A stretch of 64,000 bases of DNA, taken from NCBI RefSeq assembly GCF_012427845.1, contig NZ_CP038498.1, forward strand, positions 2,976,001 to 3,040,000, in the 5' to 3' direction. Shown here one piece after another: positions 56,405 to 64,000 of this stretch. Within the stretch, counting starts at the first letter, position 1. Each line of letters starts with the position of its first letter. Made by a program: the position numbers and the translations under genes. Origin of the DNA: Pectobacterium punjabense (lineage in GTDB: Bacteria; Pseudomonadota; Gammaproteobacteria; Enterobacterales; Enterobacteriaceae). The notes beneath the pieces were generated by a model. It had not been told where the DNA came from. It did no database searches and saw nothing but the letters and a program-made list of their open reading frames with translations.

Positions 56405-57343
56405 TTATTGAATTGACATGAAATCAACTTCATACTTGTATGAAGTTACATCCTCATCAGTATTTTCAATTTTTAACTCTGCATTTGATGACATAACATG
56501 TGTCTGTAATTTTGCTCTAGCTGAAACATCTGCCGAAAAAATAGATTTTGAAGTCATCTCAACAGCGGCTCTGGTACAACCACCAATTTCTCTAGCAAGA
56601 ATCAAAGATCCCCACTGAGGTTCAAATGGAAGCCATGAATACTCTTTTTTATCTAATAAATCGCCGCTAACCCATTTTTTACCGGCCAATTCAAACAGTC
56701 TTGCCTCACCCTCATAATCTTTCTGGTGAGATTGCTTATTGATACCAGCATCTACTGAAAATGGTACATTTGCTGAAGCTTCAACATTAGTTTCACATTG
56801 AATATTTTTACTATTTGTTTTATTACTAGTTTTAATTATTTTTATTTTTGTTGCACCTAAATTTATTAAAACCTTCAAAAGTTCCGCTTCTCTTTCCTGT
56901 AGTAGAAGTTGTTCATAGTACTCATCTGGAATATATAAACTTTCTTTTTCAGGATTTATTTTATCTAAAGGGTGAAGTCGATAAAAAAGACCAACAATGG
57001 GATGTCCGGGAGGGAATTTTAGTTTCCTCCCCCTTGTTTCTTCAATAGTTAATGAATACTTATTCAATGCCCCGTCAAGGATTTTAGCCTCTTCTTTAGT
57101 AATTTTTATATCGTCACTATCTTTATTAGAAAATAAATTTAAAACCATCGGACTAACAGTGGCAGCGACACCAATTAGTTTTATTGGAAGGTAGTTCATT
57201 GTTAGCGCCGCAGCACCCGCTTTTAATAAAAGGTCTGAATAAGATATCTCTTTCCCTTTATTTTTACTCTGAATTGCTGAAATGTACGACTCTAAATCAT
57301 ATTTCTTCTCTATTATATATATTTTTTCCATTTCCTTTTCCAT
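56405..57343 (-). CDS. Unknown 312-aa protein with an N-terminal hydrophobic segment
   Basis: This is an AT-rich gene whose product has a possible membrane-interacting stretch (LIGVAATVSPMVLNLF, residues about 56-71) after a charged N-terminus. A mixed middle domain contains LKFPPGHPIVGLFYRLHPLD. The C-terminal half is beta-rich (WLPFEPQWGSLILAREIGGC). The start is ambiguous between two Met codons four residues apart. No family was recognised. It stands between the BamE-like gene and the 57499 gene; nothing in the context reveals a function. Confidence 0.65.
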   Translation of the reverse strand: MEKEMEKIYIIEKKYDLESYISAIQSKNKGKEISYSDLLLKAGAAALTMNYLPIKLIGVAATVSPMVLNLFSNKDSDDIKITKEEAKILDGALNKYSLTIEETRGRKLKFPPGHPIVGLFYRLHPLDKINPEKESLYIPDEYYEQLLLQEREAELLKVLINLGATKIKIIKTSNKTNSKNIQCETNVEASANVPFSVDAGINKQSHQKDYEGEARLFELAGKKWVSGDLLDKKEYSWLPFEPQWGSLILAREIGGCTRAAVEMTSKSIFSADVSARAKLQTHVMSSNAELKIENTDEDVTSYKYEVDFMSIQ

Positions 57344-57498
57344 AGATAGTCATCTAAACACACGAAGTATTATTAGCACAATAATAACATCAAAAAAAGA
57401 CAAAGTATTTACTTATGATCTATGGATCAATAACATCGCATATAAATATAAAAAAGCTAAAGATTTATGTAGTATTACCGATAATATAAGATTAATTA

Positions 57499-58185
57499 CT
57501 ATGCATCCTTAAACAACGCAACAGCGATCTTAAGTCTATCAACAGCCTGAGATAACGCCTCATAGAGATCGCCCTCCATCTCATGCTCAAACTCACCGTT
57601 CCTGAACATTACCACATAGCCATTGGTCAGATCTTGCATATGGGCAAGGTTTATCGACTCAATGGCTATTCTGATGTCTGTACCTTTGTATTCCGCTACT
57701 GGATAGCCCATGTCGGTGTGAAGCACGATACCGCCAGAGGCTTCCAGTTCGGATAAGAAGTTATCTTCAGCTATGGCCTCACGCAAATCCTGCAGGCCAA
57801 GCACATTCATCAATGCAGATTCATCTGAGGTATTGGCTTTCACCCTGCTACAGTAATAGTAATCATCCAGAACACTAACGGGCGTGTTGGGATGCTGGCT
57901 GTTGTAGGTTTTGGTCTCTGACATCAGCAAGCTTATTGTTTCTTCGCTGACTTGACTGAGTTCAGAAATCAATCTCCCATACACATTTACCATTCGTTCC
58001 TTATCACAATCATTTGCTGATTCAGACAGGAAGAAAGAATCGTAATCTTTAACATAGATATTATTCCCGTTTTCAAGGATAAGTTTTATTCCGTGTTCGT
58101 TCTCTTCAACATCTTTAACAACACAATTCATAAATGGTATTTTATCATTAGTATTAAATAGAGTGATGATTTTAATATTAGTCAT
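57499..58185 (-). CDS. Unknown 228-aa protein
   Basis: This is a soluble acidic protein. The N-terminal 50 residues form a small beta-sheet-like domain (GIKLILENGNNIYVKDYDSF), the middle is helical, and the end is ALSQAVDRLKIAVALFKDA. No catalytic motif or DNA-binding signature is seen. From memory similar genes occur on enterobacterial plasmids, but I cannot name the family. It is the last gene before the 1-kb replication-like region at 58200-59260. Confidence 0.68.
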   Translation of the reverse strand: MTNIKIITLFNTNDKIPFMNCVVKDVEENEHGIKLILENGNNIYVKDYDSFFLSESANDCDKERMVNVYGRLISELSQVSEETISLLMSETKTYNSQHPNTPVSVLDDYYYCSRVKANTSDESALMNVLGLQDLREAIAEDNFLSELEASGGIVLHTDMGYPVAEYKGTDIRIAIESINLAHMQDLTNGYVVMFRNGEFEHEMEGDLYEALSQAVDRLKIAVALFKDA

Positions 58186-58303
58186 TTTTTATTTTCCTTT
58201 TTGTTTTATTTTTAATGCCATATTTATTTTAGGAAAATCAAATTTAACTTTTGGATAATAACGTTTTCCGTACTGTTTCAATCTTCTTTTGAAAAGATAT
58301 TTA

Positions 58304-58918
58304 TCTTATGAGCTAACGCTCATGTGCTGTAGAAAACGATTCATCGTTTTCATGAGCACGGCTACGCCCTAACTCTGAAATATGTATTTTTATCTTGATG
58401 AAGTACGTTTTTAGTATTGATAGCAAAAAGAGGAAATATCTTTTTCAGATCGTTTAATCATAAAAAACAAATTTGATCTTATTCTTGAACACAGAATTAC
58501 CGCGATAACATATAGCATTTGATCTTAAACGTATAGAAAAACTATATTCAAAGAAGCAGCACTGAGTGATTGCTCGAAACAATCACATTGCTGAAACAGG
58601 GTTCATCCCTGTTAATGATGGATTTATCCATAAAGAACTTCGGCGATAGCCGATAAAGCAGAAATAGTATGATTAATATTACGACTTCATGGACGGTTTA
58701 GTTTTTAAGATATTATATATACCAGATTTACCCTATACTTAATTAAAACTTCATATTGAAAAACAAATCCTTTCTTATGAGCTTTCGCTCATGGCTTCGC
58801 CCTTTCTCTGCATATTAATGAGAAATGTATCAAATTATAGCATTTGCTCTTAAACACATAGTAAAACTATATCCCCAATAGCAGCACTGAGTGATTGTCA
58901 GAAACAATCACATTGCTG
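58304..58918. repeat. Duplicated hairpin unit in the replication-like region
   Basis: Two related units lie at 58304-58593 and 58774-58918. Each has a hairpin ATGAGC-NNNN-GCTCAT (58308, 58778), then a shared segment from TAGCATTTG to the conserved 38-bp stem-loop GCAGCACTGAGTGATTG-NNN-GAAACAATCACATTGCTG (58556-58593, 58881-58918). The 38-bp copies differ only in the three loop bases CTC and TCA. The first unit also holds GAAAACGAT/ATCGTTTTC (58332-58351) and AACAGGG/CCCTGTT (58595-58613). No gene lies between 58186 and 59260. Confidence 0.72.
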
Positions 58919-59055
58919 CACATAAAATAAAAAGAAAAATCATAAAAAATAACAAGGTGCCACTTATTTGGCACACTTCACGTTAAGGTTATTAAAAATA
59001 TTACAGTATTAAGGACGCGTAACCTATTATATTTAAAGGAGATTTGGCGATAAAA

Positions 59056-59135
59056 GTTTCCTGTATGGAAATTTAAGTTTCCTCTGAGGAAATCGAAGTT
59101 TCCTGTACGGAAACTAAAATTTCTTCTGTGGAAAC
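59056..59135. repeat. Four 21-bp-phased iterons
   Basis: Repeats start at 59056, 59077, 59098 and 59119, an exact 21-bp spacing. The 17-bp core is GTTTCCTNTNNGGAAAC, an imperfect palindrome (best copy GTTTCCTGTACGGAAAC). They lie 140 bp upstream of the RepL-like gene. The period equals two helical turns, so bound protein would sit on one face. They are candidate initiator-binding iterons of a plasmid origin. Confidence 0.8.
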
Positions 59136-59215
59136 TTTACACTAATTTGGCATATCCAGAAGAGTGAACGCAATTTCGCAAAAGTGTATTATTTTTCCTT
59201 TTTTCACATTTATTT

Positions 59216-59245
59216 TTGACAAGATAACACTCTGCATTATATATA
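59216..59245 (+). promoter_or_regulatory. Promoter of the RepL-like gene
   Basis: TTGACA at 59216-59221 is a perfect -35 element. An AT-rich -10 candidate TATATA (59240-59245) lies 18 bp downstream. It is followed by the ribosome-binding site AAAGGA of the 59276 gene. It lies downstream of the iterons, which could autoregulate it. Confidence 0.7.
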
Positions 59246-59275
59246 ACAAACATTATAATAATGAAAGGAATACTT

Positions 59276-59929
59276 ATGGGCATTGATTACAACACAATAA
59301 TGAACTCAAGCAGTGAGGAAGTGGAAAACTATATCAACAGAAATCACTTCACAGATAAACAAAAACTGGAGGTTTACAGTTTCTATAACCGAAATAGAAA
59401 AGAAAAAATAACTGTTAATGTAAGGAAAGAGCACAGTTCTGATATACAACCGGGAATAGCCTATGTTCATGCTTTTTTAGATAATCTGGAAAAACTCGGA
59501 AAGAATATGTCTGGCGCAGAATACACAATAATGATCCGGTTATGTAAGCTTATGCAGCATGGTAATCTTATAGCCAGTATATCTCAATCAGCACTCGCTG
59601 AAGAACTGAACATGAGTAAATCAAATGTATGCAAATGCTGGAAAAAACTTATCAATAAGGGCATCCTTATCTTAGATGGTAAGCATACATTAATAAATGC
59701 TAATCTCTTTCTGAAAGGCCAATACAGGACGCTTAATGGAACACGAAAGGAATATGTAAAAAAATCGCTCAGAACTACCAGTGAAGGCGTAGAGAATGTT
59801 TTTTCTACCGTATATAAAGAGTCCATATTTGTAAATAATAAGAATGAAGAAGAATCAACAAAAAAGGAAGATGAAACACCACTGCTTTCTACACCTGATG
59901 ATGATATTGACTGGGACTCTGTTTCATAA
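59276..59929 (+). CDS. RepL-like replication initiator (winged helix)
   Basis: This is a 217-residue protein. Residues about 70-150 form a winged helix-turn-helix: SGAEYTIMIRLCKLMQHG, then SQSALAEELNMSKSNVCKCW and LINKGILILDGK. It ends in INANLFLKGQY, close to the INPNLFFKG-type end of RepL plasmid initiators. The C-terminal 60 residues are an acidic, probably disordered tail. The ATG at 59276 is preferred because AAAGGA lies six bases before it. The iterons and strong promoter upstream support a role in plasmid-type replication or its control. Confidence 0.75.
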   Translation: MGIDYNTIMNSSSEEVENYINRNHFTDKQKLEVYSFYNRNRKEKITVNVRKEHSSDIQPGIAYVHAFLDNLEKLGKNMSGAEYTIMIRLCKLMQHGNLIASISQSALAEELNMSKSNVCKCWKKLINKGILILDGKHTLINANLFLKGQYRTLNGTRKEYVKKSLRTTSEGVENVFSTVYKESIFVNNKNEEESTKKEDETPLLSTPDDDIDWDSVS

Positions 59930-60086
59930 AACAATATGTTTGATGATTATCATGAAGAAATTGATGAAGAAGAAAATATATAGCTTTTTATCCACAGATT
60001 ACTCTTTTTAATCTCCCTGCTGCATTTGACACTTTCTCTATATACCTTAACATATAAATATAACAACTATTAATAACGAGGTATTT

Positions 60087-60565
60087 ATGAGAAATGTAAG
60101 ATTAGACAACAGCGACTTGTTCGCATATTTTGAAACTGTAGAAAAGCTAAAACAACAACCATCAATGGATGAATATAAAGAAGGATATCGTAAGCTTCGT
60201 AATGACGACACATTTGAATATGAAATTAAGAAATATAGGTCTGCACATACCGAACTACGCAGGCTAGATAAAAAGAGACAATCACTTATGGGTAGTTTCA
60301 TCGGTGAACTGAATCCTATAAGTTTTTCAACAGCTAACACATCTGCAAAATCGTCAGGGATCTTGATAAGTTTTATGAACGTAGTCTTTATAGGAAAGCA
60401 ATTCAAGAAAAAAGCGATGAAGAAATTGTATCCCTAATTATAAAACAGCGTACAGAAGCAGCACTTAATTTTCAACGTTCTGTTGAGCAGAGTCTTGAAC
60501 AACTTTCTCATATCTCATCAGATTGGGGAGCATCGAATACAAAACGCAGAAAAATGGCTGTTTAA
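60087..60565 (+). pseudogene. Probably frameshifted gene, function unknown
   Basis: The frame from 60087 encodes a charged helical protein (LFAYFETVEKLKQQPSMDEY) but becomes implausible after about residue 80. A second frame continues with DLDKFYERSLYRKAIQEKSD and NFQRSVEQSLEQLSHISSDW to a TAA at 60565. The two halves are similar in composition and join near 60330-60360, so a single-base indel is the likely cause. The combined product would have about 158 residues, mostly coiled coil. No family was recognised. Confidence 0.55.
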
Positions 60566-60570
60566 ATGGC

Positions 60571-60710
60571 TGACCCTACCCGGCAATGTTGAACATGCAA
60601 ATCGGTGAGTAAACCCTTAATCACAGGTAGCCCACCAGTATGAAGCCTGTAATCAGGGCACTCCTGAGTTTTATCAGAAAGTCCTCAAGCTTGCTGTGTC
60701 CATGATTGCC
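60571..60710 (+). mobile_element. Degenerate 5' end of an IS1397-like element
   Basis: TGACCCTACCCGGCAATGTTG followed by GGTGAGTAAACCCTTAATCACAG resembles the left end of the IS copies at 50329 and 50671. The next segment (AGGGCACTCCTGAGTTTTATCAG) matches the start of orfA with many substitutions. Nothing recognisable remains after about 60710. Confidence 0.6.
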
Positions 60711-60868
60711 GATCAAGATCAATTCATGTATAGTAATGCTCGATAGCGTCTGATCAGTATAGTAACAATGGCAGGCTAAGCCAGATAAAATTTGAGGAAA
60801 ACAACCTCACCTTAAGGCTATTTCTATCCTTGTGAGGTATGAACATAAACAAATGTTTAGGAGGCAAC

Positions 60869-61255
60869 ATGCTGGACATGAATTATGTAAACAGTTTGAT
60901 CGACAAGCATCAAATAAAAGCGGCAGAACATATTAAACAACTTGAAGGGAAAGTAGCAAATAATCAATTGAATGAACATGGTTGGGTTTATTGTGAAGAC
61001 ATTGCGTCATATTGGTCGCATTCAGAAGTAATGTATATTCCTTTTACTACTATAGGCTATCTCGATTTTTTGTCTAAACAGATACATGCACAGAGCTTTA
61101 TCAATGAGTTACGAAAAATAGTTTCAATGGATAAAAATGAATTAGAAAAATTATACTTTGAGAATACTTTTTCTTATTGGAAGCATCGAAATATTACGCG
61201 ATCAATAGTCAATGACAAAGCATCTGAAGAATTCCTAGATCGTGTGTTTAAATAA
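60869..61255 (+). CDS. Small soluble protein, function unknown
   Basis: This is a 128-residue, mostly helical protein (MLDMNYVNSLIDKHQIKAAE, then NELRKIVSMDKNELEKLYFE). The start is the ATG at 60869, with GGAGG seven bases upstream, rather than the earlier in-frame Met at 60839, which lacks a site. It lies between two IS fragments, so a boundary loss cannot be excluded. No family was recognised. Confidence 0.62.
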   Translation: MLDMNYVNSLIDKHQIKAAEHIKQLEGKVANNQLNEHGWVYCEDIASYWSHSEVMYIPFTTIGYLDFLSKQIHAQSFINELRKIVSMDKNELEKLYFENTFSYWKHRNITRSIVNDKASEEFLDRVFK

Positions 61256-61339
61256 AATATTGCAATTAAATTGAGCTTGTTAGTAATTCTGTGTAATTGC
61301 CACCGTATTAAAGGTGAGCGCTCAGGCGGTCGGTAAGTG

Positions 61340-61895
61340 TCAAGGTAGTTGGCACCCCCGGTTGATTTAGGCTGCCTGTTTTTCCCGCTCTGGATTCAGC
61401 ATCACCTTACCTGCCGGATGCCAGTTTCGTGTTCTGCCAGACCAGCGTTCAGGCCGTTGCGCTTTTGCCTTTTTGTACACCTCATCCCGATTTTTCAGCA
61501 ACTCCCCGTCTTCTCCACGATGTCGCTGACCCGGCGTCACATACCTGATGCCGCTATGTCTATGCGTTTCGTTATACCACTGCATAAAATCCTCTACCCA
61601 TTCACGCGCCTCATCCAATGTACCGAACCCCGATGACGGCCACTGCGGGATATATTTCAGTGTTCTGAACAGCGACTCCACATACGCATTATCGTTACTC
61701 ACCCTCGGCCGGCTGTGAGAGGGCGTTATTGCCAGCTCGTGTAGCTTCATTTACAACGTCTGTGATTTTCATCGCCGCACCGTTGTCCGCATGCAGTACT
61801 GGCGGGTTTTGCCAGCATCCTTCCCGAAGGACCGTGCGTTGTATCAGGGCTGCCGCCTGCTCACCACTTTCAGTTTCATACACTTCATATCCCAC
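61340..61895 (-). mobile_element. Truncated IS3-family element (orfB 3' part)
   Basis: On the minus strand, VLHADNGAAMKI (61695-61895), then in another frame AITPSHSRPRVSNDNAYVES and WVEDFMQWYNETHRHSGIRY (61367-61750), follow the C-terminal half of an IS3-family OrfB. The right part and orfA are gone and the frame is broken. The end near 61340 (GGCACCCCCGG) is probably its terminal repeat. It is a different IS lineage from the others in the window. Confidence 0.85.
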
Positions 61896-61950
61896 GATTA
61901 TTTAAAAATCGACCCAACAACTATTATTAAAATATCTCTATTTGGCTGTT

Positions 61951-63471
61951 TTATTCGCTTAATTCCTGAACCAAAGGAATGAGCCAGTTAGAGACACTTT
62001 GGGTATAATTGTTCCAATCAGGGTGTTTTGATGCAAGATCAATAATTTTAGCAAGTCCAGATGAACGTTCTAAACCTAATCTGATTATAATGTTCGTAAT
62101 ATAGCTATGCGGATCAATTTCAAAACGAATGCTGTTTGCAACTGTTATAATTTCCAGTGCATCATTCTCCAGTCCTTCGATAGGAATAGTTGTGATTAGT
62201 TGATGGAGGTATGCTTCGGGTTTCAGATCTACCGGAAGGTTAAACTGTATAACCTTTCCTTCCCCTGCAATCTTCATTTGCTGGGTCCTTTCCTCTGTAC
62301 CTGTTAATACTCTGTTTAGAGCTGTAGCTTTTTGAGCATCTGTGCTGTATTCATCACCATCTAAGATGTAGATCCTTTTGAGTATATTTTCCCCTCTGAT
62401 AAGTGAGCTAGCAAGTAATGTAAATGCGTTAATTGCCGCACCAAACATATATATTTGAACATATCTGCTACCTTGTAGAGAAGAACATATTTTCCTAGCA
62501 ATCGCACTTGCAACATCATCCTCGACATATATTTCTATAGGCTTAACTTGCTCACCAGTCAATCTATTTATCGCGTCTGGTTTAGTTTCTTCAAAACAAT
62601 ACGAGCACGTATCAAGTGATAAAATATGACGTATGTTTACTTTGTTTTTCATACTAATTATTAATTCACGATGAGTAGTAAATATAATTTGTTTATTTTT
62701 TTCTTCTGCATGCTCAGATAAAACAAGAATTAATTTTCTCAAAGCTTCATCATGTAATAACAAGTCAAGTTCATCGATCAATATGAGAGCATTTTTATCT
62801 GCTTTAAAAACAGTATCAAGAATAAGAAATATTTTTTGTTCACCTGCGCTCATACTAAGAGATGAGTAGGCTAGCCCAGCAATTTCAACACCGATAAATT
62901 TAGTTCCATTAGGTTTTTGATGATGATTAAAACTGGTATATCTTTTATTTAATATATAAGATGCCTTGCTGAGAATTGTGGTAATCAACGTACTATTCAC
63001 GTTGCTAGTTATGTACTGAACATTATTTTTCTTCTCCGACTCAATCATTGGTACACATTTATCTATACCCAAATAATAAACTTCTCGCATTGGTCTTCTG
63101 GCATATATTTGGACCCAGCGAGATCCCCTATCGTCAGCTTTTCCATAGTTTTTTATATCACTATCAATTAAAATACCATCGCGCCGATATGATATATTGA
63201 CATTGAAATTACTGCCATTCCATTCAGCTTGCGGGCTGCGAGGAAAAAAATCACCTAGCTTATGATCCTCACCGGAAAATCCCTCTTCAGGCATATACAC
63301 GCTTGCTAAAGCATGCAGGATAGTAGATTTACCACTTCCATTTGGACCAAGAATAGCGGTTAGCGCATGTGGATGAAAAAAAATCTCATTCAAATTGTTT
63401 ATGCATTTCAGTTTCTGAATTTTTATTGATTTAATTTTCTGATTCGTAATGCTTTTATTTCTTGGAGGCAT
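61951..63471 (-). CDS. OLD-like ATPase/TOPRIM protein
   Basis: This is a 506-residue protein. The N-terminal ABC-type ATPase (residues about 10-310) has Walker A GPNGSGKST, the signature SMSAGEQKIF, Walker B ALILIDELDLLLHD and a switch His in FTTHRELI. The C-terminal part has TOPRIM-like elements: the Glu in IEIYVEDDVASAIARKI and the acidic pair in IYILDGDEYSTD. This layout matches OLD-family nucleases and GajA-type defence proteins. No UvrD-like GajB partner is seen on the left; the right side is cut by the window edge about 360 bp away. The start at 63471 has AGGAAGAG upstream; the frame is open further. Confidence 0.82.
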   Translation of the reverse strand: MPPRNKSITNQKIKSIKIQKLKCINNLNEIFFHPHALTAILGPNGSGKSTILHALASVYMPEEGFSGEDHKLGDFFPRSPQAEWNGSNFNVNISYRRDGILIDSDIKNYGKADDRGSRWVQIYARRPMREVYYLGIDKCVPMIESEKKNNVQYITSNVNSTLITTILSKASYILNKRYTSFNHHQKPNGTKFIGVEIAGLAYSSLSMSAGEQKIFLILDTVFKADKNALILIDELDLLLHDEALRKLILVLSEHAEEKNKQIIFTTHRELIISMKNKVNIRHILSLDTCSYCFEETKPDAINRLTGEQVKPIEIYVEDDVASAIARKICSSLQGSRYVQIYMFGAAINAFTLLASSLIRGENILKRIYILDGDEYSTDAQKATALNRVLTGTEERTQQMKIAGEGKVIQFNLPVDLKPEAYLHQLITTIPIEGLENDALEIITVANSIRFEIDPHSYITNIIIRLGLERSSGLAKIIDLASKHPDWNNYTQSVSNWLIPLVQELSE

Positions 63472-63835
63472 TGCACTCTTCCTGATTGAGATTGAAAAAT
63501 GAGCGCATTGGGTTACATAGTGCGCTTCCACGATAGTATCAGATTCAATCTTCCAATTGAACATTGTTATATCTTGTATTTAACTTACAAATCGCGGTTT
63601 AAAAAGTATGCAAAGAGAGCTATCCTTTTTTGAAACTTTCCAAAAAAACGTGTTACCCATCAGCATCGTTGAGACTTAGTATCACTAATAAAATAATTAC
63701 TTATCAATATGTTAAGTCCTAGACACATAAAATGGTAATCCTTACCTCCAAATTAATACACTTTGATATTTGTATAGCCCGCCTCCGGCACAAAGCTATC
63801 TGTTAGATTTGGTATGACCCTGAGTCAGAGAAGTT
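63472..63835. other. 364-bp AT-rich gap with nothing recognised
   Basis: No gene or RNA is evident. It should contain the promoter of the OLD-like gene. A short GTTTTAGGTC-type segment near 63830 was considered but is part of the 3' region of the next gene. Confidence 0.4.
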
Positions 63836-64000
63836 TTAGGTCAAGTCTGAGCCAATAGAGCATAGCTCCTCTGGTGATACACGATCACATTCCATTTTTT
63901 CAAGCAGCTTCTTTAATCTTTTCATCTTATATTTGTGTGCCTTCTTCTCACCAATCTCCTGATAGTATTCTTCACGGCGTTCCGCTACTACCTTGCGGAA
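63836..64000 (-). CDS. C-terminus of a charged helical protein, cut by the window edge
   Basis: The frame enters at the right edge and ends with TAA at 63836-63838. The visible 54 residues are strongly charged and helical: RKVVAERREEYYQEIGEKK, then MKRLKKLLEKMECDRVSPEE. It looks like a coiled-coil or H-NS-like N-terminal stretch, but the rest is outside. It has the same direction as the OLD-like gene. No function can be given. Confidence 0.6.
   Translation of the reverse strand, partial: FRKVVAERREEYYQEIGEKKAHKYKMKRLKKLLEKMECDRVSPEELCSIGSDLT

Noticed and set aside
58200..59260. CRISPR array
   Set aside because: The repeats are two dispersed hairpin units plus four adjacent 21-bp-phased repeats; there are no unique spacers of constant length and no cas genes.
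60330..60360. Programmed frameshift in the 60087 gene
   Set aside because: No slippery heptamer followed by a pseudoknot or stem-loop is evident, so a simple indel is more likely.
36192..64000. Second copy of the tRNA-Asn 3' end marking the far end of island 2
   Set aside because: I found no convincing repeat of the tRNA end. A segment near 63820 (GAGTCAGAG) matches only nine bases and is not followed by the rest.

Overview
The window reads as chromosome of a soft-rot enterobacterium, most likely Pectobacterium. The block uvrY-uvrC-pgsA-tRNA-Gly-tRNA-Cys-tRNA-Leu with yecF next to uvrY is the enterobacterial order. Position 95 carries a globin-coupled diguanylate cyclase of the kind studied in Pectobacterium (PccGCS), and cycA is clearly recognisable. 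Two accessory islands, each next to a tRNA gene with a P4-type integrase, account for about four fifths of the window.

Layout. (1) 1-4146: host DNA with the globin/GGDEF sensor, an intact IS3-family element with a 3-bp target duplication, a KTSC-domain protein, a small hypothetical gene and IS debris. (2) About 4147-27690: island 1, bounded by an imperfect 27/28-bp repeat whose right copy is the 3' end of tRNA-Leu and whose integrase is at 26208-27464. It carries vapBC, a CP4-type cassette (DUF4942, cbtA, cbeA, radC-like, two exported proteins, two small membrane proteins, a YeeP-like GTPase), a YfjJ/YagK-type protein, AlpA, an orphan flagellin broken by an IS, a frameshifted LuxR-type regulator, a decayed IS1, and a five-gene operon (C5-methyltransferase, MORC/GHKL ATPase, Mrr-like nuclease-helicase fusion, unknown protein, Vsr nuclease). 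The operon lies between two inverted 1200-bp IS copies that each have their own 4-bp target duplication. (3) 27668-36267: host backbone with tRNAs, pgsA, uvrC, uvrY, yecF, tRNA-Lys(CUU), cycA, an IraP-like gene, a nac-like LysR gene reduced to its DNA-binding domain, and tRNA-Asn. (4) From 36267 to the right edge: island 2, with its integrase beside tRNA-Asn and no far end visible. It holds a PAAR/pyocin-S/DUF6883 toxin overlapping a DUF4926 immunity candidate, orphan type IVB pilin genes (pilS- and pilV-like), an H-NS paralogue, a plasmid-type mobilisation set (relaxase, TraD-like protein, oriT-like hairpins), a RepL-like initiator behind four 21-bp-phased repeats, and defence candidates (RES-domain protein, KAP NTPase, OLD-like ATPase/TOPRIM nuclease) among nested IS fragments.

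How it fits together. Island 1 looks like a CP4-like element that later gained a restriction system. Island 2 looks like an integrated mobilisable plasmid combined with interbacterial-competition and defence cargo. The strongest leads are the MORC-type restriction operon with its unrecognised fourth gene, the IS-split orphan flagellin with a non-flagellin central domain, and the replication region with duplicated hairpin units and phased repeats. All assignments come from reading the sequence; no database search was run.
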